DNA of 64,000 nucleotides from Pseudomonadota bacterium (GTDB taxonomy: Bacteria > Pseudomonadota > Alphaproteobacteria > RF32 > CAG-239): NCBI GenBank assembly GCA_018362935.1, contig JAHALQ010000005.1, positions 62,001-126,000 of the forward strand, given 5' to 3'. Below, in pieces: positions 24,064 to 32,457 of the stretch (positions within the stretch are counted from its first letter, which is position 1; each line of letters begins with the position of its first letter). The notes under the pieces were generated by a model. It had not been told where the DNA came from and searched no databases. It saw only the letters and a list, made by a program, of their open reading frames with translations. The translations under genes and the position numbers were made by a program.

Positions 24064-26190
24064 CTATTTTATTTGCAAAGACTTTAATATACCTTTAGCG
24101 GTATTCTTCAAATCTTTCAAGCCCTGTTTAAGCTGTTTCTCGGTTCCTTCAACCACGTTCTGGGTTGTTGCCTTAACGCCGCTCGGTTTGGGAAAACGGC
24201 TGGCATAGGACGTACCTTCCAAAGCGGTGTAGCATGGGCTGCCGTCGCCGTTTAAGAATACCTGCGAGCCAAGATAAGACACCCCGCCGGTTGCCGCAAC
24301 GCCGACAATCGTTCTCAGCGCCTGCTTGTCATCAATGCCGACTTTCGGATTGTCCAATGTGCCGCCGACCTTAATGAATGAAGCCAAAGCCTGCGTAACG
24401 TTGCCGCTGGCAAGTTTGTTCATCGACGGTTCAATCGTAAAATTAAGTTTGTCGTTCATTAAATTAACTCTGCCGTCGCTGACGATGGTCAGCTGTTTTG
24501 AATCAAACGCTATCCCGCGCGGAAAAACCGCCGTTCCTCCGGCTATATCCGCACGCACCACCGCGCAGGTCAAATCAAGCTGATTGGCTTTGCGGGTATC
24601 TATTTTCAAAATGTTTAATATCTGCGTCAGAATATTGCCCTTCAAAAATTCCAGCGCGCCGGTCTGCATAACCGATTTATCGACAATCGCCACCAAACGG
24701 CCGTTCATATTGTTGACCAGCTGGCGGTAGGTCGTGCCGACCGATGTGCCGTTGGCATAAATATCGACGTTTCCACCGCTTAACACGCCGAAATCGCTCT
24801 TGCCGCTGACAGCAAAATCCGAATGCAGATTTTGCAGTTTCATATTCTGGCTGGTCAAATCAAAAACCACCTTATGCTGGGATGAATCAACTGTCAGCTT
24901 GCCGTCAATTTCGCCGCCGCCGAATTTCAGTTTCAGCGGAGAAGCCGTCAATAAGCCGTTGTTAAGTTTTACGGATGCATAAACATTGTCCGCCTGTACA
25001 GCCGGATCAATTATCAGTTTACCGATGCTCACAACAGCTTCGCCGTTAAGCTCATTCAGAACCTGATACGGAATTTTTTCATCCGAAACGCCGGTCAGCG
25101 CATGCGCCTCGGCAATCAGCGGCGGCAGTTCAAAAGCCAGTGGCGATGATTTGGCATTAAGGCTTTCCAGATTAAAGCGGTCGCTTTTCAGATTAGCCTT
25201 AACCCAAGGTTTTTTGCCGTTCCATTTGGCATCAATGTTTCCGGTCACCAGATTATTGGCAATATTGAGCGTGTTAATTGCCGCTTTAGCGCCGTTGGCA
25301 TCGCCGTCAACGCGCGCTTTCAGCGTCGTTTCGGGCGCGCCGAAATTGCCTGCCGGATTATACAGGTTGCTTTCAAAGGCGTAAACCGGCTCATCCGTCA
25401 ACACGCCGGTAATGCTGCCGTTAAGATTAATGTTTGCCTTGTAGGCCGAAGCGCTCAGCAAAATCGGATAAGCCGCATCTTTTTGCATAAGAGTATTAAG
25501 CGAACCGAACGTCGCCTGGCCGTTAATTGCATCGCCGTTATAAATGATATCAAAATCAATATTGATTTTCTCATCCGCCCCCGGAACTTCCATTGCAATT
25601 TTTTTAATCGCCGCATTATAGACGGTTTTGCCGTCAATATACTGTACTTTTCCGTTTTCAATTAAAACGTCGTGCGCGGCAAAACCGGCCAGCAGCGCCA
25701 ACTGCGGATTTTCTTTGAGCTGTTCGGCACTGACAGGCTTGCCGTCTGCAATCTTGGCCGCCTGTACTGCTTTGACTTGCGCCGGTTTGTCTGCCGGGCC
25801 AAAATCCCAATTGGCTGTGCCGTCGGCTTTTTTCTGGAGATAAACTTCCGGGGCGCTGAGCAAAATTTTATCAATGACAACCTCTTTTTTCAGCAGCGGC
25901 AGCAGTGCGAATTTGACTTCCAGCTGTTTAACTTTCAGCATCTGCGGGTTAGACGCCCATTCCGGATTCGCCAGCTCGACATCGTTAACCACCACGGTCG
26001 GCACCAGCGATATGCCAATCTCGGCATTGCCGTTAATACTGAGTTTCCGACCGGTTTCGCGCAGCACAATCTCTTCGGCATAGGACTTATATTTATTCAG
26101 GTCAAAATGGCGGATTACCAAATATCCGCCGATAGCCAGAACAATCAGCAGGCTGAAAATAACCGTCGCTAAAATTTTGATAAACTTCAT
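24064..26190 (-). CDS. AsmA-family envelope protein
   Basis: AsmA-like proteins are large inner-membrane-anchored periplasmic proteins of the bridge-like lipid-transport group, involved in outer-membrane homeostasis. The 708-residue protein starts with one membrane helix (about 5-27), followed by the typical AsmA N-terminal domain (ETGRKLSINGNAEIGIS at about 45-61, then VPTVVVNDVELANPEW). Long beta-strand repeats follow, and the C-terminal AsmA-2 block includes KLNFTIEPSMNKLASGNVTQ and VGGTLDNPKVGID. The final 80 residues are basic and helical. It follows rluC by 3 bases. Confidence 0.88.
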   Translation of the reverse strand: MKFIKILATVIFSLLIVLAIGGYLVIRHFDLNKYKSYAEEIVLRETGRKLSINGNAEIGISLVPTVVVNDVELANPEWASNPQMLKVKQLEVKFALLPLLKKEVVIDKILLSAPEVYLQKKADGTANWDFGPADKPAQVKAVQAAKIADGKPVSAEQLKENPQLALLAGFAAHDVLIENGKVQYIDGKTVYNAAIKKIAMEVPGADEKINIDFDIIYNGDAINGQATFGSLNTLMQKDAAYPILLSASAYKANINLNGSITGVLTDEPVYAFESNLYNPAGNFGAPETTLKARVDGDANGAKAAINTLNIANNLVTGNIDAKWNGKKPWVKANLKSDRFNLESLNAKSSPLAFELPPLIAEAHALTGVSDEKIPYQVLNELNGEAVVSIGKLIIDPAVQADNVYASVKLNNGLLTASPLKLKFGGGEIDGKLTVDSSQHKVVFDLTSQNMKLQNLHSDFAVSGKSDFGVLSGGNVDIYANGTSVGTTYRQLVNNMNGRLVAIVDKSVMQTGALEFLKGNILTQILNILKIDTRKANQLDLTCAVVRADIAGGTAVFPRGIAFDSKQLTIVSDGRVNLMNDKLNFTIEPSMNKLASGNVTQALASFIKVGGTLDNPKVGIDDKQALRTIVGVAATGGVSYLGSQVFLNGDGSPCYTALEGTSYASRFPKPSGVKATTQNVVEGTEKQLKQGLKDLKNTAKGILKSLQIK

Positions 26191-26193
26191 GAA

Positions 26194-27126
26194 CTAACTC
26201 TCCAATGCTAACCCCAGAATTGACAAAGCCGTTTTAAAATGTTCCGGAAGCGGGGCACAAATTTCCAGTTTTTTATTATATATTCCCGACAAATCAATTT
26301 TATAAGCATGCAAAAAAAGTTTATTGGCTACGCCATCGATTTTTTCTTTTAAGCGCCCGAAATATTTATCGTCGCCGACAATCGGACAGCCCAGATATTC
26401 CATATGCACGCGGATTTGATGCGTCCGCCCGGTCTGCGGCCGCGCCTCAACCAAAGCAAACTTATCGGCCAGATTGTCCAGCACACGGTAATCCGTCAGT
26501 GCCGGTTTGCCGTCCGCACTGACAACCGTTTTGTCTCCGCTCTTGTCAAGGCGCGCTTTAACCTGCCCTCTTTCCGGCTGCGGACAGCCGTTGACAAGAG
26601 CCAGATAGGTTTTGTGCAAATCGCGTTCGCGAAATGCCTTTGTCAAAAGCTCCGCGCTTTTGCGGCTGCGCGCCAAAACCAGAATTCCGCTGGTTTCCTT
26701 GTCAATCCGGTGAACCAGCTTTGGCGCTTCTTCATAATCATAACGCAGCGCATTAAGCATGCCGTCAATATGCCGCGTTGTGTTGGTGCCGCCCTGTACC
26801 GCAATACCGGAGGGCTTGTTCAAAACGATGATTTCGGCATCCTTATAAATGACCAGCGAGCGGATAAATTCGGCATCCCGCGCCAAAACGCCCTGTTTTT
26901 CGGCCGTACCCGCGGCTTCGTTGTCCAGCGGCGGCACGCGGACTTCCTGACCGGCGGCAAGCTTAAGCCCGGCTTCGGCCTTTTTGCCGTCAACTTTAAT
27001 CTGTTTGGTACGCAGAAGCTTGTTGAAACGCCCCAGCGAAAGCCCCGGATAATACTTCAAAAACCAGCGGTTTAGCCGCATACCGTCGTCAACATCCCGA
27101 ACTTTGACCAATTCCACGCCAGACAT
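26194..27126 (-). CDS. rluC: RluC/RluD-type 23S rRNA pseudouridine synthase
   Basis: A 310-residue RluA-superfamily enzyme with an N-terminal S4 RNA-binding domain (LNRWFLKYYPGLSLGRFNKL at about 18-37) and the catalytic block LVHRIDKETSGILVLARS (about 137-154), whose HRIDKETSG holds the nucleophilic aspartate. RTHQIRVHMEYLGCPIVGD near 230-248 is the second family signature. These enzymes convert specific uridines of 23S rRNA to pseudouridine; RluC is the likeliest subfamily, but RluD or RluA cannot be excluded. It lies 14 bases after crcB and 3 bases before asmA within the long operon. Confidence 0.88.
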   Translation of the reverse strand: MSGVELVKVRDVDDGMRLNRWFLKYYPGLSLGRFNKLLRTKQIKVDGKKAEAGLKLAAGQEVRVPPLDNEAAGTAEKQGVLARDAEFIRSLVIYKDAEIIVLNKPSGIAVQGGTNTTRHIDGMLNALRYDYEEAPKLVHRIDKETSGILVLARSRKSAELLTKAFRERDLHKTYLALVNGCPQPERGQVKARLDKSGDKTVVSADGKPALTDYRVLDNLADKFALVEARPQTGRTHQIRVHMEYLGCPIVGDDKYFGRLKEKIDGVANKLFLHAYKIDLSGIYNKKLEICAPLPEHFKTALSILGLALES

Positions 27127-27140
27127 ACTTTTTTCTTTCT

Positions 27141-27500
27141 CTATAAGCAGGCTTTTACCAGCCGCATTCCCAAAAACAAAAAGGCCGCGCCGGCAGCCAG
27201 CGACCCAAACATATAAACCAGACCTTCCACCGTTTTCTGGTTATTTACCAGCAAGCCGAAATCCAGCATATACGTTGAAAAAGTCGTAAAACCGCCGAGC
27301 AGCCCGGTGATAACAAAACTCCGCAGTTCCGGCCGCATATCCGTTTTGGCGGCAAAATACTCAAATGCCATGCCGATAAACAGCGCACCGAGAATATTTA
27401 CCAGAAAAACGGCCCAATGGCTGCCGATACGCAGGCAAACCAAATGCCGCAGCAGAGAACCGATGCCGCCGCCAATAAAAACTCCCAGCAGATTAATCAT
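27141..27500 (-). CDS. crcB: Fluoride ion channel CrcB/FluC
   Basis: Fluc channels export fluoride as dual-topology dimers. The 119-residue protein has four hydrophobic segments and the signatures GGGIGSLLRH (8-17), VNILGALFIG (about 33-42) and GLLGGFTTFSTYM (about 66-78), the last lining the fluoride pores. The reading frame is open upstream, but the family begins at MINLLGVF; that ATG overlaps the rarA stop (ATGATTAA), showing translational coupling. A single gene is enough for a homodimer. No fluoride riboswitch is expected here, because the gene lies inside an operon. Confidence 0.92.
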   Translation of the reverse strand: MINLLGVFIGGGIGSLLRHLVCLRIGSHWAVFLVNILGALFIGMAFEYFAAKTDMRPELRSFVITGLLGGFTTFSTYMLDFGLLVNNQKTVEGLVYMFGSLAAGAAFLFLGMRLVKACL

Positions 27501-28812
27501 TTTTTGTCCCTTTGGCTCTTTGTTTCTCGGCACGCAGTTTGTCAAAATAGTCAACGCGCTTTTTAACCTCGCGCTCAAATCCGCGGTCAACCGGATGATA
27601 CAGCTTGACCCGGCTCATGCCGTCCGGAAAATAATTGGCGCCCGAAAATCCGTCTTCGCAGTCGGGGTCATATTCGTATCCTTCGCTGTAACCGAGCTGC
27701 TTCATCAGCTTGGTCGGCGCGTTGAGAATATTCTTCGGCGGCATCAGCGAACCGGTTTTTCTTGCCAAATCCCGTGCCGCATACATCGCCTTATAAACGC
27801 CGACCGATTTCGGCGCCGTTGCCAGATACGCGGCCAGCTGCATAATTGCCAGATCGCCCTCCGGAGAGCCCAAACGGTCATAGGTTTCCCAGCAGGCAAT
27901 TGCCTGCGTGACGGCATTGGGATCGGCCAGCGACACGTCTTCCACCGCAAAGCGGGTCATGCGCCGCAGCAGATATTTCGGGTCTTCGCCGGATTCCAGC
28001 ATGCGCGCCACCCAATATAAAGCCGCGTCCACGTCAGACCCGCGCAAAGACTTGTGCACCGCAGAAATCAAATTATAATGGCCGTCGCGCCCTTTGTCAT
28101 AAATCGGCGCGCGCGAACGAATAATTTTGACGATGCTGTCCTTGTCAAAAATTTCGCCGTTTTGCGCATAATTCCACACGCTTTCCGCCAAATTGAGAAT
28201 ATAACGCCCGTCGCCGTCGGCGGTTTCTTTCATAAATGTCCGCGCTTCATCGTCAACCGGCAGTTTGCGCCCTTCTTCTTTTTCGGCGCGTGCCAGCAGC
28301 TCTTCAAAATTATCAACGCTGAGCCGGTTCAGCACAAACACCTGGCACCGCGACAATAAAGCGGCATTAAGCTCAAAGGACGGATTCTCGGTCGTCGCGC
28401 CGACCAAAATAATCGTGCCGTCCTCAACATAGGGCAGAAATCCGTCTTGCTGCGATTTGTTGAACCTGTGAATTTCATCGACAAACAACAGCGTTCCCTG
28501 CCCCTGATGCGTGCGGCGCTCCTGCGCATATTGAAAAACGCGCTTTAAATCCGCCACACCGGAGAAAACCGCGGAAATCTGTTCAAAATAAAGCTTGGTA
28601 TTTTCGGCAATCAGGCGCGCGATGGTCGTCTTGCCGCAGCCCGGAGGCCCCCATAAGATAAAAGAAGAAATCTTGCCGCTCTTAATCATCCGCCCCAGCG
28701 GCGCATTATCGCCCACGACATGATCCTGCCCCACCACTTCAGACAAAGTACGGGGACGCAGCCTGTCGGCAAGCGGGCGCTTAACTGTTGATGAAAAAAG
28801 AGTTTCTTCCAT
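27493..28812 (-). CDS. rarA: Replication-associated recombination protein RarA (MgsA)
   Basis: RarA is a clamp-loader-like AAA+ ATPase that acts at stalled replication forks. The 439-residue protein has the Walker A LWGPPGCGKTTIARL (about 46-60), Walker B LLFVDEIHRFNKSQQD (about 104-119), sensor 1 LVGATTENPSFELN and the C-terminal AAA assoc/MgsA region with SLRGSDVDAALYWVARMLE (about 256-274). I choose the ATG at 28812 because GGAAG lies 5 bases upstream; a second in-frame ATG 18 bases earlier is less well placed. It follows the VirD4-like gene by 60 bases and overlaps crcB. Confidence 0.94.
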   Translation of the reverse strand: MEETLFSSTVKRPLADRLRPRTLSEVVGQDHVVGDNAPLGRMIKSGKISSFILWGPPGCGKTTIARLIAENTKLYFEQISAVFSGVADLKRVFQYAQERRTHQGQGTLLFVDEIHRFNKSQQDGFLPYVEDGTIILVGATTENPSFELNAALLSRCQVFVLNRLSVDNFEELLARAEKEEGRKLPVDDEARTFMKETADGDGRYILNLAESVWNYAQNGEIFDKDSIVKIIRSRAPIYDKGRDGHYNLISAVHKSLRGSDVDAALYWVARMLESGEDPKYLLRRMTRFAVEDVSLADPNAVTQAIACWETYDRLGSPEGDLAIMQLAAYLATAPKSVGVYKAMYAARDLARKTGSLMPPKNILNAPTKLMKQLGYSEGYEYDPDCEDGFSGANYFPDGMSRVKLYHPVDRGFEREVKKRVDYFDKLRAEKQRAKGTKND

Positions 28813-28872
28813 GATTCTTCCGATTCGCATAAAATGATATCGTAATATAGCAGAAACTTTATGATTTTACAT

Positions 28873-31230
28873 CTATTTTTTAGTAAAGGGATTTTCAACT
28901 TTTGACGTGCTGTCAACGGCAAAAGCCTTTTCTTCCAGCCACCATTCGTCCGACGCCGGTTTTGTTCCGCGTCCCCGTTTTTCATTATCACCGTGCCATT
29001 TGTCAGAAATGTCGCTGGCCATAACGCTGTTAATGTCGGTTTCTTCCGGCATTTTGCTTTTCGCATCGTCATAAGCGGTATTCATAAATTGTTTCAGTTC
29101 GGTTTCATCTTCAATGCCCAAATCCATGTCATTGAGGACTTCGTCGACCGTCGGAGTCCCCGCATCCTGAATATTGCGGCGGCTGATAATCTGCGCATCC
29201 AAACCGTAACAAGCTTCTTTTATTGCCTTTTCCTTAAATTTTTCGTCTTTGATATAATGGATATTGCGCGCCAAAATCGGGCGGTTATAATACCCTTCTG
29301 CCAAAACGACCTGATAATCTCTGGTTTTAATGCGCAAATTGCGTTTTGTTTCAAAATCTTTGGCCAGACGATAAAAATAATTGGCGTCGGCAAAACCTCT
29401 TTTATAACGCAGCGACCGCCGGTTATCCAACGAAATCTGCACCGACTTGGTTGCAAAAAGTGCCAGTTTTTTCAGTTGGCGGCTCATTTTTTTATTATCC
29501 TCCGCCAGAACGATTTTATAAGTGGAATTTGAAACGATTTCTTCAAGCGTTTCTTTGGTATAAGTATTTTCCACGCTGTTCAGGCTGTTGCACAACAGCA
29601 AAAAGGACGTGCGCATCGACGGCCCTTTGGCGACCGCTTCGGACAGGGTCCGCACTTTTAGCATCTGCCCGACATCATCAAGCACCACCAGAAGCGGAAA
29701 CGCGCCTTTTGCCTGTCCCTCGATGATGCCCTGCTCCAAAATCAGTTCCATGAACATCCGGCTGACAAATTTGGCGCTTTTGGTGTTGGCGACCACATAC
29801 ACCGTCACCGGTTCCGGCCGGCCGGTTTCGTTGTTTTTGATACCGCGAAACTCCGACACGTCAAAATCGTTCATACCGGTTTTTTCGCGAATAACCTGGT
29901 TAATGAAACTTTTAAGCGGTTTAACCATACAGACAAAGACAATTTGCCGCTGCTGGCGGGACAAATACAAAAATTGTTCCAACCCGCGGATAACATTATT
30001 GCCGTAATTAAACAAACCGGCTTCAACCACCAGGGTTTCAAGCCATTTTCGCCAATCGGCGCGATCCCCTTCGTCTTTAGAAGTCAGATAATTCTGCAGC
30101 AGCCAGTCTGTCAGCATGCCCAGACACAAATCCTTCCCTTTCCATGAATCCGGAATACCGTCCCAGCTGCCGATCGGCACATAATCGTCCGGGCTGAATT
30201 CAGGCGAACGTTTCAGTTTTTCAATCGCTTTGTCCACACACGCACGCGGCATCAACAGATAATAGCTGAGCAAAACCTCACGCTCATCTTTCTTCAAAGA
30301 GTTTTTTTCCAGAATCTTATCCAGAAAATAATCATTGGCCATAGCCTGCGAAACTTTTGCCGTCAAAAATGCCAACATCGCGTTCATAACATTTTCGCAC
30401 AGCCAATACCAATAATTGCTGTCTTCATGCTCTTCGTCGGACAAAACCAGATAAGACGCGATTTTCTTAAGATAATCATCGCGTTTTTGTCCCTTTGGCG
30501 GCAGTCTGTCGATACTGAGCGGATTCCACTTAGGATAAAAAATCCCCTTGTCGGTATCATCGGCCAAATCCCAGTTAAAATAAAAAACCTTGCCGATTTC
30601 GGCACGGTGCCCGCTGGTATGGCGTGCCAAAGTACCGGCATTGTCAACCGCCAAAACGCTGACGTTGTCTGACCGCAAAATCGAAGGAATGGCGACGGAC
30701 GAGGTTTTTCCGCTGCCGGTTTCGCCGATGCAAAGTATATTTGAAGGGCGGCTGACACCCAGGACATAACTCTGAAAACGCCCCAGCACCAGCAATATGC
30801 CTTTATGCAGACCCATTTTTTCAATATCGCCCAATTTAGCAAAATGAGTATTGAGAATATACCAGAAGTTAAAGGAATAAGAGCTTTTCATAAAAGCAAA
30901 ATAAAGCGCAAACAGCGACACCAGCGGCGCGCTCAGCGGCAGCAGCAGTATCCAGTTCAGGCTGTACGTCCGGAAACCGCGAACCAAAGCCTCCCACCAG
31001 CTTGCATAAACGGCAAAAATATGAAACGGGTTATCCCAAATGCCGAAATCGCCGTGCGTAAATAAATGCGCGTGCGCGCTGCCGTCCCGAAAAACAAACC
31101 AGTGCACCGAACCAAACAGGAAGACCGAAAAAAACATAAAGAACACAAACGTAAAAGCCAGCACTAAAATAATATTCAGGAGCGCTTTCTTTGGGCTGAC
31201 TTCGTCTTCAAGTGTTAAATCTGTGGTCAT
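28873..31230 (-). CDS. VirD4/TraG-like type IV coupling ATPase
   Basis: A 785-residue membrane ATPase. The N-terminus has membrane segments at about 17-48 and 90-113, then the P-loop CIGETGSGKTSSVAIPS (167-183), closely resembling VirD4/TraG coupling proteins, and Walker B FPLLVVLDDVGQML (511-524) followed by a long NTPase domain. DD replaces the usual DE. The C-terminal 110 residues are charged and probably disordered. Coupling proteins recruit substrates to type IV secretion or conjugation channels, yet no relaxase, VirB or Dot/Icm gene is present here. It sits in an operon after a pentapeptide-repeat protein and a TolC-like lipoprotein, suggesting either a dispersed secretion system or a distinct export device. 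Confidence 0.78.
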   Translation of the reverse strand: MTTDLTLEDEVSPKKALLNIILVLAFTFVFFMFFSVFLFGSVHWFVFRDGSAHAHLFTHGDFGIWDNPFHIFAVYASWWEALVRGFRTYSLNWILLLPLSAPLVSLFALYFAFMKSSYSFNFWYILNTHFAKLGDIEKMGLHKGILLVLGRFQSYVLGVSRPSNILCIGETGSGKTSSVAIPSILRSDNVSVLAVDNAGTLARHTSGHRAEIGKVFYFNWDLADDTDKGIFYPKWNPLSIDRLPPKGQKRDDYLKKIASYLVLSDEEHEDSNYWYWLCENVMNAMLAFLTAKVSQAMANDYFLDKILEKNSLKKDEREVLLSYYLLMPRACVDKAIEKLKRSPEFSPDDYVPIGSWDGIPDSWKGKDLCLGMLTDWLLQNYLTSKDEGDRADWRKWLETLVVEAGLFNYGNNVIRGLEQFLYLSRQQRQIVFVCMVKPLKSFINQVIREKTGMNDFDVSEFRGIKNNETGRPEPVTVYVVANTKSAKFVSRMFMELILEQGIIEGQAKGAFPLLVVLDDVGQMLKVRTLSEAVAKGPSMRTSFLLLCNSLNSVENTYTKETLEEIVSNSTYKIVLAEDNKKMSRQLKKLALFATKSVQISLDNRRSLRYKRGFADANYFYRLAKDFETKRNLRIKTRDYQVVLAEGYYNRPILARNIHYIKDEKFKEKAIKEACYGLDAQIISRRNIQDAGTPTVDEVLNDMDLGIEDETELKQFMNTAYDDAKSKMPEETDINSVMASDISDKWHGDNEKRGRGTKPASDEWWLEEKAFAVDSTSKVENPFTKK

Positions 31231-31235
31231 TGATG

Positions 31236-32375
31236 TTAGCGGCTGTCTCTTCCCCGGTTGATTATTCTCTCGTCAAACTCTTTTTTAACCTCTTTTTTCG
31301 GTTCCTCTCTGACGACTTCTTTTTCCAGTTCCTGTTTCATTGCCACGCGCACTTCCAGCTCCCGGCGTTTGCGCTCTTCAATTATTCTGCGCAATTCCTC
31401 GTTATGCGACTTGGCTTTGTTTTCCTGTTCGGAACGGATATTTTTAAGGGCGTCTTCATCCTTGACCGGCGGTTTTTCGGCTCCGCGCCGAAATACCTTT
31501 TTGCCCAGTTTCATAAGGCTTTCTATACTGATACCCTTGTCATTGGCAAAATCCAAAACGCCGAATTCGCGCCCGTCCCCCAGAAAAATATCGCTGATAT
31601 CGACACCGTTAAAACCTTTGGCTGCTTTCTTTTTGGGAGCCATTAGGCGTGCCAGTTCTTCCTTGTTGGGCACGCGCCCCAAAGCCTGGGCAATCTGCTG
31701 CGGCGTAATGATGCATTCGCTCAAATCAAGTTCCATAATATTGACGCCGGTAAAATCGCAGCCCGTAAAATCCACGCCGCGCAAACTCACTTTGCTTAAA
31801 TCTATCTTAGCCAGATTAAGCAGCGTCAGATTCATTTTTGCCAGATTAAGCTTATGCGGATAATATTTGGCCAAATACTCAATCAGCGCCTGTAATTCTT
31901 CTATGCCAAGCTCGTCAATCTCAATATCAAGCAGAATGGCGTTTTCCAAATCGGCATCCTGCAATTTGATACCGTTAAGTTTAGCACCCGTAAAATTAGT
32001 ACCGTGCAAAACCGCGCCGGACAATACCGCTCCGCTTAGATCGGCGCCGGACAAATTGGCATCGGTCAGATTAGCGCCCGAAAAATCAACCCCGCGCAAA
32101 TCAGCGCCGGAGAAATCAACATTGGTCAGGTTTGCAACCGAAAAATTGGCGTTTTTAAAACTTTCGTTGGCAAATTTGCCGTCTTCCAGATTTTTTCCGA
32201 CAAAATCGATTGTGTTCAGAAATGTCCCGCGCCCGACATCATTTTCCGCAGCATTCGACACCGCCTGCCAGACCGATTTGTCGTCGCCGATGGAATAAGA
32301 ACTGCCGGCTGCCGCCCGGCTTTCCTGTATTTTGGAACGAATAGTGTCGATTTTACTGCTTTTGTCGTCTGCCAT
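31236..32375 (-). CDS. Pentapeptide-repeat protein with charged helical tail
   Basis: A 379-residue soluble protein. Residues about 75-150 are clear A(D/N)LxX pentapeptide repeats (for example VDFSGADLRGVDFSGANLTD), which fold into a right-handed quadrilateral beta-helix. A second shorter run follows near 178-222 after a helical insert. The C-terminal 90 residues are lysine/glutamate-rich and probably a long coiled coil. I place the start at the ATG at 32375 (AAGGA 10 bases upstream); a TTG at 32402 is an alternative. It ends 5 bases before the VirD4-like gene, so it may be an adaptor or substrate of that ATPase. Function is otherwise unknown. Confidence 0.72.
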   Translation of the reverse strand: MADDKSSKIDTIRSKIQESRAAAGSSYSIGDDKSVWQAVSNAAENDVGRGTFLNTIDFVGKNLEDGKFANESFKNANFSVANLTNVDFSGADLRGVDFSGANLTDANLSGADLSGAVLSGAVLHGTNFTGAKLNGIKLQDADLENAILLDIEIDELGIEELQALIEYLAKYYPHKLNLAKMNLTLLNLAKIDLSKVSLRGVDFTGCDFTGVNIMELDLSECIITPQQIAQALGRVPNKEELARLMAPKKKAAKGFNGVDISDIFLGDGREFGVLDFANDKGISIESLMKLGKKVFRRGAEKPPVKDEDALKNIRSEQENKAKSHNEELRRIIEERKRRELEVRVAMKQELEKEVVREEPKKEVKKEFDERIINRGRDSR

Positions 32376-32457
32376 AAGCCAACCGTCCTTATATTCTTGC
32401 AACTTAACCTATATCATAAATTATCTTTTGCCATTTTACAAACAAATTATGACAAGC

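Noticed and set aside
27501..27590. Longer CrcB start
   Set aside because: The extra residues are out-of-frame rarA sequence; the family begins at MINLLGVF, with the start overlapping the rarA stop.
28873..31230. Conjugative or integrative element around the VirD4-like gene
   Set aside because: No relaxase, integrase, VirB/Tra genes, tRNA or direct repeats are visible, and the flanks are housekeeping genes in the same run.
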